Shown one piece after another: positions 48,001-60,000 of a DNA stretch of 64,000 nt; position 1 is the first letter of the stretch; every line of letters begins with the position of its first letter. The stretch is from Symsagittifera roscoffensis (lineage: Eukaryota; Xenacoelomorpha; Acoela; Convolutidae). Location of the stretch: assembly GCF_963678635.1 (NCBI RefSeq), contig NC_087064.1, positions 24,656,189 through 24,720,188 on the forward strand, read 5' to 3'. Both the position numbers and the translations under genes were made by a program. The notes below the pieces were generated by a model that was not told where the DNA came from, did not search any database, and worked only from the letters and a program-made list of their open reading frames with translations.

Positions 48001-51000
48001 GTCTATGGAGCAGTAATAACTAAAAAAAAATTGAAATGAAATTATTGTAAAAATCATCCCCCCACACGCCATATAAAGTACAAAGTGATAAATTTTGCTC
48101 CTAGTAACAAATCAGTTATGGCAAATAAGCTTCCTTCAACCAATTTGGAACGATTTCTATAAGAGCATATAGAACGCCTGCTCGAAATAGAAGTTAAGCA
48201 GTTTAAAAATTGCATAATTTGGGACAACTAACGCGTGATATAATGCGTTCTTATAACATGCGTAAGAGGTTCTTATAACCAGGGCCCGGAATTTTTTGTT
48301 ATTATTTTGAGCAATTTATGTTCATAAAAATGTTAATAAAAATGCTTAAAAACGTTGCACTCAGTATTCCACATAACAACCATGTAAAATTTCAAGTTTT
48401 CGACAGTGAGAGACTGTCTCTGTGGAGCGAGAATGTACGATAAAGTGGAAAAACTTCGTTCCACGTCCACACTAACTATTGAGAACTCCCGGTTACTTGA
48501 TCGCGACCCATGGCATAAGCGCAACTGAAAAGAAAATCGCGTAGAAAGTCGGAACAAAGCAAACAAACTATTTGATCAACTAACACTTGAGAAAGTAGCA
48601 GCGCTTATTTCTGCATGTTCAATATTGGAATTTTATGTTAAAACCCATCATCAGCATGTTTTATGTTAAAAAGAGCAAAATATGTTAAAACATATGTTTT
48701 TATGTTATAACATATTAATCCGGGCCTTGCTTATAACATGCGTGCGCAAATTAATGCGGTCCGAATTGAATTTAGACCAGTAATTTAGTTTTTTTGAGAC
48801 AATAAGAGACGATAAAAACACCCTTTAAACCTTGCTTAGTATGTAGGGTATAAAATGAAAAGAGTCTGTGGGTGTATAAAATGAAAAAAGTCATGGTTTC
48901 GTCATTCATTCGAACAAAACTTTGCAATTGGCCTTAACGTGCAGTCGAAACATCCAGGACCTCGTCCTGGTAAACGAGCGGTCTTTTTTTGTTACTATCC
49001 TTATTCTTTGCCGCGAAAACAATAAATATTTCAATTAAAGGCCATGATTTGGGTAGTAGGTCAAGTAAATCTATGTATCAGTAAACCAAAATAGGGGGAT
49101 CAGATCAGTAAAACTAAAATGCACTGTTCAATTACATAATTGCCGAATTTGAGAACTGGCATTTAAATGTGACAAAATTCCTCAAAAAATAATTGAATAA
49201 AAAGATTTAAAAAAAAACATTTGCCATGAGACTTACCGTTTAAAAGATATTGTTCTAGCTCTGGGAAAATAGATTCTGTATCCTAGAAAATCTATTTTCT
49301 AGATTACATAAATATTGAATTATGCAATTGATCAAATTACCGCATAATTCGGTTTAATGATCTGACAATTTACTGACACATCGGTTCACTGAACACACCT
49401 TCATCAATTGTTACATCACAGGTTTTTAGCCAGTCAACTTAATAAATAAAAGCTTAAGTTTTAACTAGCAAAATGTACGAATGAGTTTGTTAAGTATCAA
49501 TGAACGTTAACCATCTGTCGGCTATTTTCGATATTTTTTCATTTCGTTAATCAAGTTTTACCTTTGTCGGCATTCTTTTCTAGTGCTTTCTGCATTTATT
49601 CAAAACGTTCTTATTACACTTGCGAAGCTATGTGTTATAGTACGAACTTTCTTTTTTTTCCAACCTAAGTCACAAATATTGTCGCGACTTTTGTTGCGAC
49701 TGCTATATTTGCTGCATCGAATTGTCCTGACAGCTTTATTGTTGCACCTTTACAGCTTATTGATAACAGGTGCTTTGTCATTCGAATAGTTATAAGTTTA
49801 CACAGTTGATGCATTTTTAATGCATCAAGTGAAACGAAAAAAGCTATTTGTATCAAACAACATAACAAAAGTAAAATCTTGGTTTCACGATTTTTCTAAC
49901 GCAATGTATCTCGCAATTTTTTGAAATGCATAGTTTATACATAATGTGGTTTTTTGATTTGAAATTTATTACATGCAAAATTTTATCTTTTTGTAAAATG
50001 TATATTTTTCGAAATTGGAAAATGAGACAAATCGATAAATTAAATTTAAATTTAGTTTAATTAAATGATAAAAATTAATAGAATGTCTCAGAAACTTAAG
50101 TCTGATGATTTAATCATGATGTAATTTTGGCGCGAATTTCAAATTTGAAACTTCTGATGGTTGAAATTTTATTATTTTGTATAGACATTGTCTTAGGATA
50201 TTTTTTATGATCGATGATCATTTTAAAAAATTTTAATACTTTTAAACATGATGCACAAATGTGCGAAAACGTTCGTAATTTACTTTTTCGATTCCCTCTA
50301 TCTCGTTATGTAAATTTTGTAAAAAAAAAAACAGTATCTTTTTATATTTGGTGCTACTTTTGCTGCATCGAATTGGCTATTTGTTAGCATGTGTACGTTC
50401 GTTAATGGTGGCTAGTTTTTGGGATTTTAAGCATCCGTGGCTGAATGGTTAGTGCGTGAGACTCAAATTTGCTAGGTAGCAGATTTGCTATTTCGAGTTT
50501 TTGCTAAGCCTCGAGTTTTTGCAAGTTCGAGGCTTATTTCTACTTTTTCTTTTGCTTATTTCTTAAAAAAAAAAAGCGCAGCTTCGCCTCTCTGTAAAAT
50601 ACTTTCTTCAATTTTAAGCCGGAGGTTATCCTACTTTCTCATATGATTTGATATGTTCTATAATCAATTACCTTTGTGTTTGGTTTGCAAGTGGTGAAAA
50701 GCCCCTTTGACATATGTGTCAATATTATATCGAGGACTTTTCGTAACAAGCGACCTCATGGGTCAGAAAAATAGAATGTGGAATAATCGTTTACGCGGCT
50801 GTGTTAGTGACTAGCACTTTCTCCTGTTGCCGATGTTGTTTGCTGTGGATCCCGTCACAGATAGGGGGGGGGGCGTTAGTCCACAGTGCGGCGAAGGTAT
50901 TCCAAGACTTTGTTTGGTTCTTCTCGTAGGACTTCGTAGTCAGGGTTCGGGCAAAGACTTCATTTCGTCATTTCTGATATTCAGTAAGGTGGGCAGATGA

Positions 51001-54000
51001 AAAAATGCTATGGTGTTTTTGGATCTTGTTTGCAGTTAGGGAATGTGTCTGTACAAATGTTGCGTCAGACCAGGTGGTTTATACGCGGCAGGATCGTGGT
51101 ACTCTTTCCTCTCTGACACCAGCTGCATGAAGCGCGAAGTTGTCAACAAATCCCCCGCCTGAATTATTGCGGTCTGTTCACCGGCTCCCCTTCCAATCCT
51201 GCCTGCGCGGAAGCGGGAATGCCGGCTATCAAGTTTTTTTGCCGAAGTTGAAGGTGTACCACCTCCATGACAGCACAACAACCAGAAGCAACTTCTTCAT
51301 TTCAATAACACCAACAAACGACACTTTTAAAGCAGCTGCGAAGACGACGGTGGACACGAGACAAGAAGACTTCTACCTGAGAAAAGTCGACCAGAACAGG
51401 TGCTAGCAAGAGCGGTGGACCGATCAAGATCTGTCCCGACTGAGCACTTTCTTCTCTTTACTCCACTGCGCCGCTTAATCTACTACCTGCAAAATATATA
51501 TTGAGAGTAGCAATCCAATAAATCTTATTGGGAAGAAAAACAATGCTTTGGGATGTTCCAGATCCTTTCTGAATTATTTGGTTATGTAATTTTGACGCCT
51601 TTGTATAGGATATCCCGAAGACGTATCAGGAGATGTTGGCGCTGCAGGAGGCGCTGAACAAGAATGTTCTATTCAAGTACCTCGACGACAAAACACGCTC
51701 AGACATATTCGACGTCATGGAACCAAAAGACTACCAGATCGGCGAAAACATCATCGCACAGGGTGAGTACAGAGAAGACGAGGAACATGTTTTGTATGAG
51801 AGACTTGATGTTAATCTTGGGGAAATAACACAAGAGGTCCAAGTGTCGTAGAATATTAAAGTTCTTTCAGCCCTAATTTGGATTCTAAAAAGTGAAAATT
51901 TTTGCGGTTTCGTGAAAAACTAGTCTGCATTTTCCGTTTTTCAGTATAATTTACGCGAATATTACGAATGACTGATGCAATTTTGCATTATTTTAAACAT
52001 GTTTACCTCTAGTTTTTGCAGCTTTTGATCGAATTCGATTGCCTTTTAGTGAAAAAAAATCTACTGCAAGTTAAGCGAAAAAACTGTAAAAAATGTCATT
52101 TTTTCAGGTTTTTGAACTTTTCTCTAGTTATAATCAGAAAATTCTGTGCTACATGCAGAGCAACTGGTTATCCTTAATTGAATGGATATTTGTTTCGTTG
52201 TTATTAGGTGAAGAGGGCGATTATTTCTACATCATCCACAAGGGTGAAGTGGACGTCTATGTGAACAATGCCAAAGTGGGCTCCATAGGCGAGGGGGGCT
52301 CCTTTGGAGAGTTGGCTCTCATCTACGGCACTCCCAGGGCAGCCACAATCACAGTGAAGGAGAGCGCCTCTGGATCTTCAGTCACAACATTCAGACTGGA
52401 CAGAGAGTCCTACAGAATGCTTCTCATGGTATGTCCTGTGAAAAATGCACGTTCAATATCTTAAATTCACGGAATCTAGACTGACTGTTTTAGTCGTAAC
52501 GGTTAGCAACAATAACTCAAAACATACACCGACTTAACTAAGATTAGCAGGTACTTAATCAATTGTTAGCCGCACCAAACACATGGCCAAAACCAATGGC
52601 GCTAAACAACATAATATAGTTAAGGACTAGTAATAATATATATATAACATTCCCTCAACGATTATTTTTTAAACAAACGTTTTAAAAATTATCTGAGGGA
52701 TAAATGTTTGAGTTTTAGACCCGCAGTGGTCCACCCTCTCCCTGGGCATAAGATTTAAGTTTAAATAGTTTTGTTTTCATTTCCCTTCACCCCTTCTTCC
52801 AAATTTTGTCCTCCCGCTTAGATCGTGTCCCGCTCTCTGTCTTCCTCTCCTTTGGTCGTTCTCACTTTGAATATGCTGTCTATCATTACACCACCGAATT
52901 TGGATACCGCCGTTCGCTTTCTGGTACTTTTCCTTGATCCTGTCCCATCTTGGTCTTCTGATTCCTGGCTAGAATACGATACAAGCCGTAGACGTCGCCC
53001 TCGCTCCCCTTTCTTCTTTGCTTGTTTTTCCGGCTGTCCTTTGTTTCTCACATTCAGCCCACTTCCCCCTTGTTCAGTGTTCATGGTTTGGACTTCAGTG
53101 TCCACTCCCTTGGATGTTGGCACGCCGCTTCCGTCGGATAAATTTGGATTTTCCGCATTTCCTCTGCATCTTTCGACACCTTTGGTGCACTCAATTCCAC
53201 GCCCCGATCGGATGCAACTGTTGTTTGCCCTGCGTATCGTGAAATCGTTATTGGCTCGTACTCCGAATCCGAGTCTGCTTCCTCCGCAGAATCCCGAGTT
53301 GGTGATATTTCTCGCGTTCTAATTTCGGCTGTACTTTGTGTACTTGTCCCCGTCGCCTGTTCGTTTTGAGGTCGTTTTAATTCCGCCCGACGTTTCAGTG
53401 CACTCATAGCGGGAGGTGGTAGTGTGATTTGGCTCGCACTTTTCTGCGCGTTGGGCTTGAGGCCTTTCACAGCAACTCCACTTTTCCTAAGTACAGAGCC
53501 ATTTGCTAAGGTTAGAGTATGCTTAGATTCGCTAACTACTTTCTGATTTATGGGTCTATACCTTTTATTACTGTCCTTTAGTCGTTGGAACAATAGCTCC
53601 ATCCGCTTGCTTGGCTGTTTGGGCTTGCCCCCCATGGTTTGTTTCACGTCAACCATTGGTGTTCCATCCGCAGCTGAAACTAGTTGCTCTTGTGCCAATC
53701 GTCTAGGGTGGCTCATGTGTTCGACGTCATACTCAACGTCAGACCGTTCTTCCCAATCAGTTGCCATAGGTTGGGGAATCTTCTGATTTCGTGGGTCCGT
53801 CGAATCTAAATAGGCAGATTTTTGTTTCAACACTCTGTCCCAATTGAGATTTTGCAAGGTCGGCTTTTTCGTGAGATTTCGAAGGACCGTATTTGGTTCC
53901 CTGCCGTGATGAGCTTCAAACGGCGATATTTTAAGTGTAGCATTCGGAGCAAATCTCAGGGCACTCAACGCTCGTTCTATCATTGATTCTAAATTTCCGC

Positions 54001-57000
54001 TATCTTTTTCTTTTGCGTAAGTTAAAACAAAATTTTTCAGGCTGCCAATTGTACGTTCGACACATCCGGTAGCACGGTGATCATTCACGGGTGAATATAT
54101 TATTTCTATTCCTTCGGAATTGCAAAATGATTTAACCGCCTTCGATGTAAAACTCGATCCTTGGTCCATAAAAATTTTCCTAGGGTTACCATGTTGAGAT
54201 ATGTATTGCTTAATAAACCTAAGGACCTTCTCGCTTTTATCATTCCCGCAGATCATTGCGGAGGGCCAGCGTGAGAATCGATCAACCGCTACCACAACAT
54301 ATTTACTCGATTCATTTAGATATCTAATCGGGCCCCAAAAATCTAGCTGTAGGCATTCATTTGGCTCCCGTGGTTCATAGACTTTCCCAATGTCACTTTT
54401 AGCGCATAATGGTTTAAGGCTTTTACCTGCATCCGTGCATTCCTTGCACCCATCCGCAGCTGCAACTAAACTCCGGTGGAGATAGGGGAACCAGACGTCC
54501 CTTGCTGCATCGAACATGTTCGAGCGCCCGTGGTGAAAACAATGGATTCGGTTAACCACTGCATTCCTGAGTGGTATGGGGATGACGAGTCGTTCGTCCA
54601 TCCACAGGCAATTCTCCCGCACATGGAAATCGTGTGCGTGCTGTCCGAGGTAGGCACTCATTACTCTGACCTTCTTCTCCAACTCCGGGTCCTTTCTTTC
54701 CACCCATTCTTTTATCGCCCGCATCCGAGGGTCCCCTTTATAATTCGCCTCGATTAGTTTAAAGTTGAACAATTCCGGCAATGCACTGCTTTTTCGGACG
54801 ATCTTACAGTCCCGGGGAATCACCGACATAATGACATTTCCTCCCGCTGGATATGCCGCTGGAAATAATTCGCCTCCGAATGCCGAAGGAATGGAAATTA
54901 CCGTGTTGCATCGGATGTCCCTAGTATTTTGTCTCCGCCTCCAGTCGTGCATCTACTATCTCGACCTCACTGCTACTGCCGCTCGTGATCTCTGGGTGTT
55001 TTAACAATAATTTATTTAACTTCTTTAAGTTTATTGATTCATTGTAGAAGTATTTGTTTGAGTAAAAGAAGAATTACTGTCTACAGTGGAAATAATATCA
55101 GACTCACGTAGTTTTCATTCCGTAATTGATTTCACGATTTTCGCGCCTTCACGGTCATTGCACTTAGCTATACGTTTTACTGGCTTCTGATTGGTTGGCC
55201 GACGGTCACGCGTTTTGACGCCCTCTTCCGATGGAGAGTTAATTCGATCATTTCCAACTTGTATATCTTTAGCTGAAACAATTGATTCCTTTGGTGCTTT
55301 GATAATCCCTTTATTGGTATTAATGTAACCGAGTGAATTAGTAATTGAATGCAGTTTAGCAACAGTGAAAGTGTTATCATAGAGACTAACTCTTGTTGCT
55401 TCCCCCACCGGATGCCTTGATAGATAATCCGCCAGGCCAATTTTAGCCCCCGGCATATGTTCAATGACAAAATCAAAGGGTATAATTCGATCGATCCAAC
55501 GAGTCAACCGACTGAACATAGTTTTGTTTTTCTTATTATTTCCATTCAATAATGATACTAAAGCCTTGTGATCTGTCACTAAAGTAAATTTCCGCCCGAA
55601 AATGTAATTTCTGAAATATTCGGAACCCCAAACTACGGCCAGCATTTCTAGCTCATTTGTCGAATATTTCTTTTCGGCCGCATTTAGAAAACGAGACGCA
55701 AATGATATAGGGCGCCAACCATCGGCGCCTAATTGTTCGAGTACAGCCCCCAACCCATTATGGCTCGCGTCGCACACGATTCGAATGTCTTTATGCACAT
55801 CGAAATGCTTAAGTTCGACTATGTTCGCAACTTGCTTTTTAAGCGATTCAAACGCTGTTTGGCAGTCAGTTGTCCATACGAATTCGTTTTTCTTACTAAG
55901 TAATGGACGTAAGGGCGCCGAAGTTTCAGCCACCTAGGTAAATATTTGTGAAGGCTATGGATTGACCCCATGAACGACTTCAATTGTGAGAGCGTCCTCG
56001 GGGCGGCTAATTTGTCAATCGGATCTGTTTTCCGCACCATTGGTGTAATCCCTGATTTTGTAATCCGGTGGCCTAACCATTCGCAAGTATTTTTCGCAAA
56101 TTGACATTTTTCTAGTTTCAAAGCCATATTTTCTTTATCTAGTTTCGCTAAAATCTTCTCCACAAGGGCAATATGTTCAATCTTGGTACCTTTTGAAATT
56201 ACTAAGATATCATCAATGAAAGCATGTGCACAAGGAAATTCAGCCAAAATAGCATCCATGACACGTTGAAATTCCGCCGGCATGGTTGTCAATCCATAGA
56301 ATCCTGTCTTGAAGCGATATGTACCGGTGGAACGGCCTCCCACCAAAGAAAATTTACAATGTTTGCTAGTATTTTCATTCAAAGGAAGTTGTCCGTATGC
56401 GTACGTGAGATCCATCGTTGTAAAAAAAAACATCCCCCTGTTTACGTTCGCTGATCGATTGCCCTACAATGTCCATTAGTTCTTCCATATTGGGCATTTG
56501 ATATTTATTTTTATGTACTTGCTTGTTCAATTCTCTGGATTCTAGTGCAAGTTTTACCGAACCATCCTTTTTCACTGTGATGACGATCGGTGAGACAAAA
56601 TATTTATCTGAACATTCTTCCAATTTATGAATGTGACCCTGTTCCAAAAGTTTGTCAATTTCCTTATAAACTTTTTCTTGTAATGTTATGGGCACTCGCC
56701 TACCCTTTTGTTGAATTGGAGTTAAATTCTTGAAGAATTCGGCCTGCACTTTGTAATTACGGATACGCCCTACCCTGCGAAAAAGATGGTGAAATTGCTT
56801 ACGAAAATGTTTCTGCCAATCGTCCAAGTCATTGTCCGTCTCCACAGTTCCTTCCTGTGAATGTATGCTGTTTACCCCTTTCATCGGTGGTGCTTGGACC
56901 AACATCAGTCCTAGTGCTGGCATTAAATCCCTGCCGATAATAGACGGTCTGCACCCTCCGATGACGTTGATATCCGCCGAGCTAGTCCATCCGTTGGAAT

Positions 57001-60000
57001 GAAGCGTGACTTGCATCTTCCCCAGGAATTTCAACTGGTTGTTGCCGTAGTCGCGAAACTGGTCGTCTTTCGGATCCAGCGGTTTCAAATGTACGTTAGC
57101 TGTACCCAGGGTACGTTTCAGTTCCACAATGGTAAAGATAGATATTGGCGAGCCACTATCAATCCAGGCTTGAGTTGCCTTACCATTGATCTTTAATGCT
57201 AGCTTTGCCCCCGCGACTCTCAATTCTTCTTCCTCCTTCCGCCGGATTGACATAACTACATACTCCGTTGAACTATCCGAATCCCAACCATGTGCCGCTG
57301 CCTTTGAATCGGTTACTCATCCAACGGAACTTCCGTAGTTGGATACACTCTCCTCCGGATAATCTTGCTCAATCCCGCCATCGGTGCCGTCCTCATTCAT
57401 CATGCCCACTCGACCCCTATTCGCCGATCGACGTCCTCTACAAGTTCGCTCGTAATGCCCAGTTTTCTTGCAAAAGTTGCAGGTTGCATTTCTTGCTGGA
57501 CACTTTGGAATGTGATCCGGGGTAAAACCACTCTGGTCACAATTATAGTACTTGCGATCTGCTCCTCCACGACCCCTTGTGCCTCCTCTGCCAAATCCAC
57601 GTCCACCTCATTGAAATGGTCGGCGATAACCTCCTCTGATTGCGCTTACTGGCTCCGCTTTAATTTGTAATGACCCCGCTGGTGCTGCGGTAAGTCCCCC
57701 ACCGGATACTTTATACAATTTGGCGTACTTGTCACCCCGCTGGGATGACAAAGCAATTCGGTAGACCTCATCTGGCGTCTTAGTTGAACGACATAGTTCC
57801 GTTTGGGCCTCCTTATTGGACATATTAACTATAAATACGTCACGTAACACGCGTCGTTCCAGTGCCCCCAAGGAGCATCTAGCGGCTAGTCCACTCAATA
57901 CGGAATGAAACTCTTCCAACGTTTCCCCGTCACGTTGTTTTCGAGAGAGTAGCTGGAACGTTTCGAACGTTTCGTTTCTTTCCTTCCTGAAGACACTCTC
58001 AAATTCATCCAAAACCCGAGGATATCGGGTAGTCGCCAGGTCCAAATGGGGTTTTCGGTTATGTAATTCGTCCTGTCCACGTTCCCCCCAAGCACAAGTA
58101 AAGGTTAGAGATTAATGTCTGCTCCGCTTCCAAACGATTTTTCCCACTCACCTCCTCTGGCAGGTCTGTAATTTGCGCCGCGGTTAGCGTCCGATCAAAA
58201 TAGAATGCCGTCGGATTGAATGAGTTTTTTTGCTATTACACCCCATGTAAAACGTGTAATCCAATGCTCCCACAGCATCGGTGCTTCCGTACATTTACTC
58301 GGCCAAAATGCCGTAATTCCCAATGGATTTTTTCCTGATCCCGCGCTTTGTCCTGCTTGCTGCGCCATGTGAAAAATGCACGTTCAATATCTTAAATTCA
58401 CTGAATCTAGACTGACTGTTTTAGTCGTAACGGTTAGCAACAATAACTCAAAACATACACCGACTTAACTAAGATTAGCAGGTACTTAATCAATTGTTAG
58501 CCGCACCAAACACATGGCCAAAACCAATGGCGCCAAACAACATAATATAGTTAAGGACTAGTAATAATATATATATGACAGTCCTGGTGATGTTAATGTT
58601 TTCCTCTCAATACTTTACTTCCCTCAGTTAAACAACATTCTGAAATTGAAAGAATAAATGGCTTTGTTGACATGAATTGAATTAAGTGATGTTTGATCGC
58701 TGTAGAGTGAATAGAATAGTGATCAATTAAACAGATGTGTTGCATCCTAGTTGCGGTCCAAGATTTTCATGTTTTTTTGTGTTTATTTTAGGGAAACACT
58801 CTGAAGAAGAGGAAACTGTACGAAGAGTTCCTGAAGAAAGTGCCAATATTGGGTGAGTTAATTGAACATTGTCAGAAATGGTGCGTTCCGCATTACCAGT
58901 GGTTTTTTCAGGTTTCTGCTATGCATTTGTTAGTGACTGATGATTACCTTTGCTGGATCAATTGAACAATACCCCCTCCCCCAGTTAATCAAGTCTAAAC
59001 GAACGTATTAGTTACTAAATTTTGAATGCTTTAAAACAGTATGCTCTACTGAATGAATGAATCAGCACCCTACTTCGATTTAGTGGCGGAGGTATTTCAC
59101 TTGATGATGTTTGTTGTAGAGAGTCTTGACTCGTGGGAGGCGATGTCTCTTGCAGACTGTCTGGAGGCCATCACGTACAGTGACGGGGGAGTAGTTGTGA
59201 AACAGGGCGAGCCAGGAGACGACTTCTTCATCATCGTCAATGTAGGCCACGTCTCATCTTCCCACATATGAATAGCATTACACCGCTACAACTAATAAAA
59301 CAAGATCGATTTAACTTGTTGCGCGAGGTTAAGAAGAACAAAAATAATAATAAAGGTAATCACGGTTAGGAGCTTACAATCATCGGTAAAGATCTTATTG
59401 TCTGAGAAAAATAGATATAGTTATACCCAGGGGCGGATTTAGGGGGGGGGGGACGCCCCCTCCTCAGGGATTCGACCCCCTGCCAACCCAAAGGGTCCCC
59501 CTTTGATACTTTTTTCAGAAATCCATTTCTGGCCAACCGACCCTTAAATTTTTCTAAAGGCGCCTTTGGCGCCAATATATACTAACTTATAGGGGAGCGC
59601 GCGCCAAAAAAAACGCGATTTTTTTGTCAAAATTTTTTCAAAAAGTGCCCAAAAACGGCTTTTTTGACTGTTTTTTTTTAAAATTTGCCTGCGGCGCAGA
59701 AAATTTGGCCAAAATAGGGGCAAAACAGTGCTTTGGGAGAGCTCGAAAAATCAATTTGGTCGACCTAAAAAAAAAAAGTCGTCAAAATTTTGGAAAATTT
59801 TTTGAAAATCCGCCCCCCCCCCCCCCCCTCGAGAAAATCCTAGATCCGCCCCTGGTTATACCCTAAATCGACCTAAAAGATCATATAAACAATCTCAGAT
59901 TATTGATCTATAAAAAAACATCTGGAAAGCAAGCCAGAATCGGTGGTCAAAATGGACTCCAGAATGAACCAAAAAACATGTACAAAACACTAGATAAACG

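Larger units (their letters stand above)
46406..51608 (+). other. PKA-R1 intron 2 (5.2 kb)
   Basis: GTAAGA to TGTATAG. Contains the hAT relic near 46470, a family-B repeat near 46908, the hAT element 48280-48729, the SINE 50431-50602 and a GC-richer island 50800-51540. The rest is AT-rich with nothing recognisable; small frames there are chance. Confidence 0.8.
52437..58580 (-). mobile_element. Gypsy-B: complete LTR retrotransposon, antisense in PKA-R1 intron 4
   Basis: 6144 bp with 213 bp LTRs at both ends, flanked by GTCC (52433-52436 and 58581-58584). Order in sense: LTR, primer-binding site, gag with a zinc knuckle, protease, RT, RNase H, integrase, tail, LTR: a Ty3/Gypsy element, perhaps Mag-like. 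The LTRs differ at only three positions, suggesting a recent insertion, yet the coding is broken by several frame changes, three of them in homopolymer runs. Confidence 0.95.
52429..58791 (+). other. PKA-R1 intron 4 (6.4 kb), almost entirely Gypsy-B
   Basis: Without Gypsy-B and one copy of its target duplication this intron would be about 215 bases. Residual native sequence is 52429-52436 and 58585-58791. Confidence 0.9.

Noticed and set aside
51140-51406. 88-codon frame in the GC-rich island as a host exon or gene
   Set aside because: No domain, no splice-site fit with PKA-R1, and both strands are open here because of base composition.
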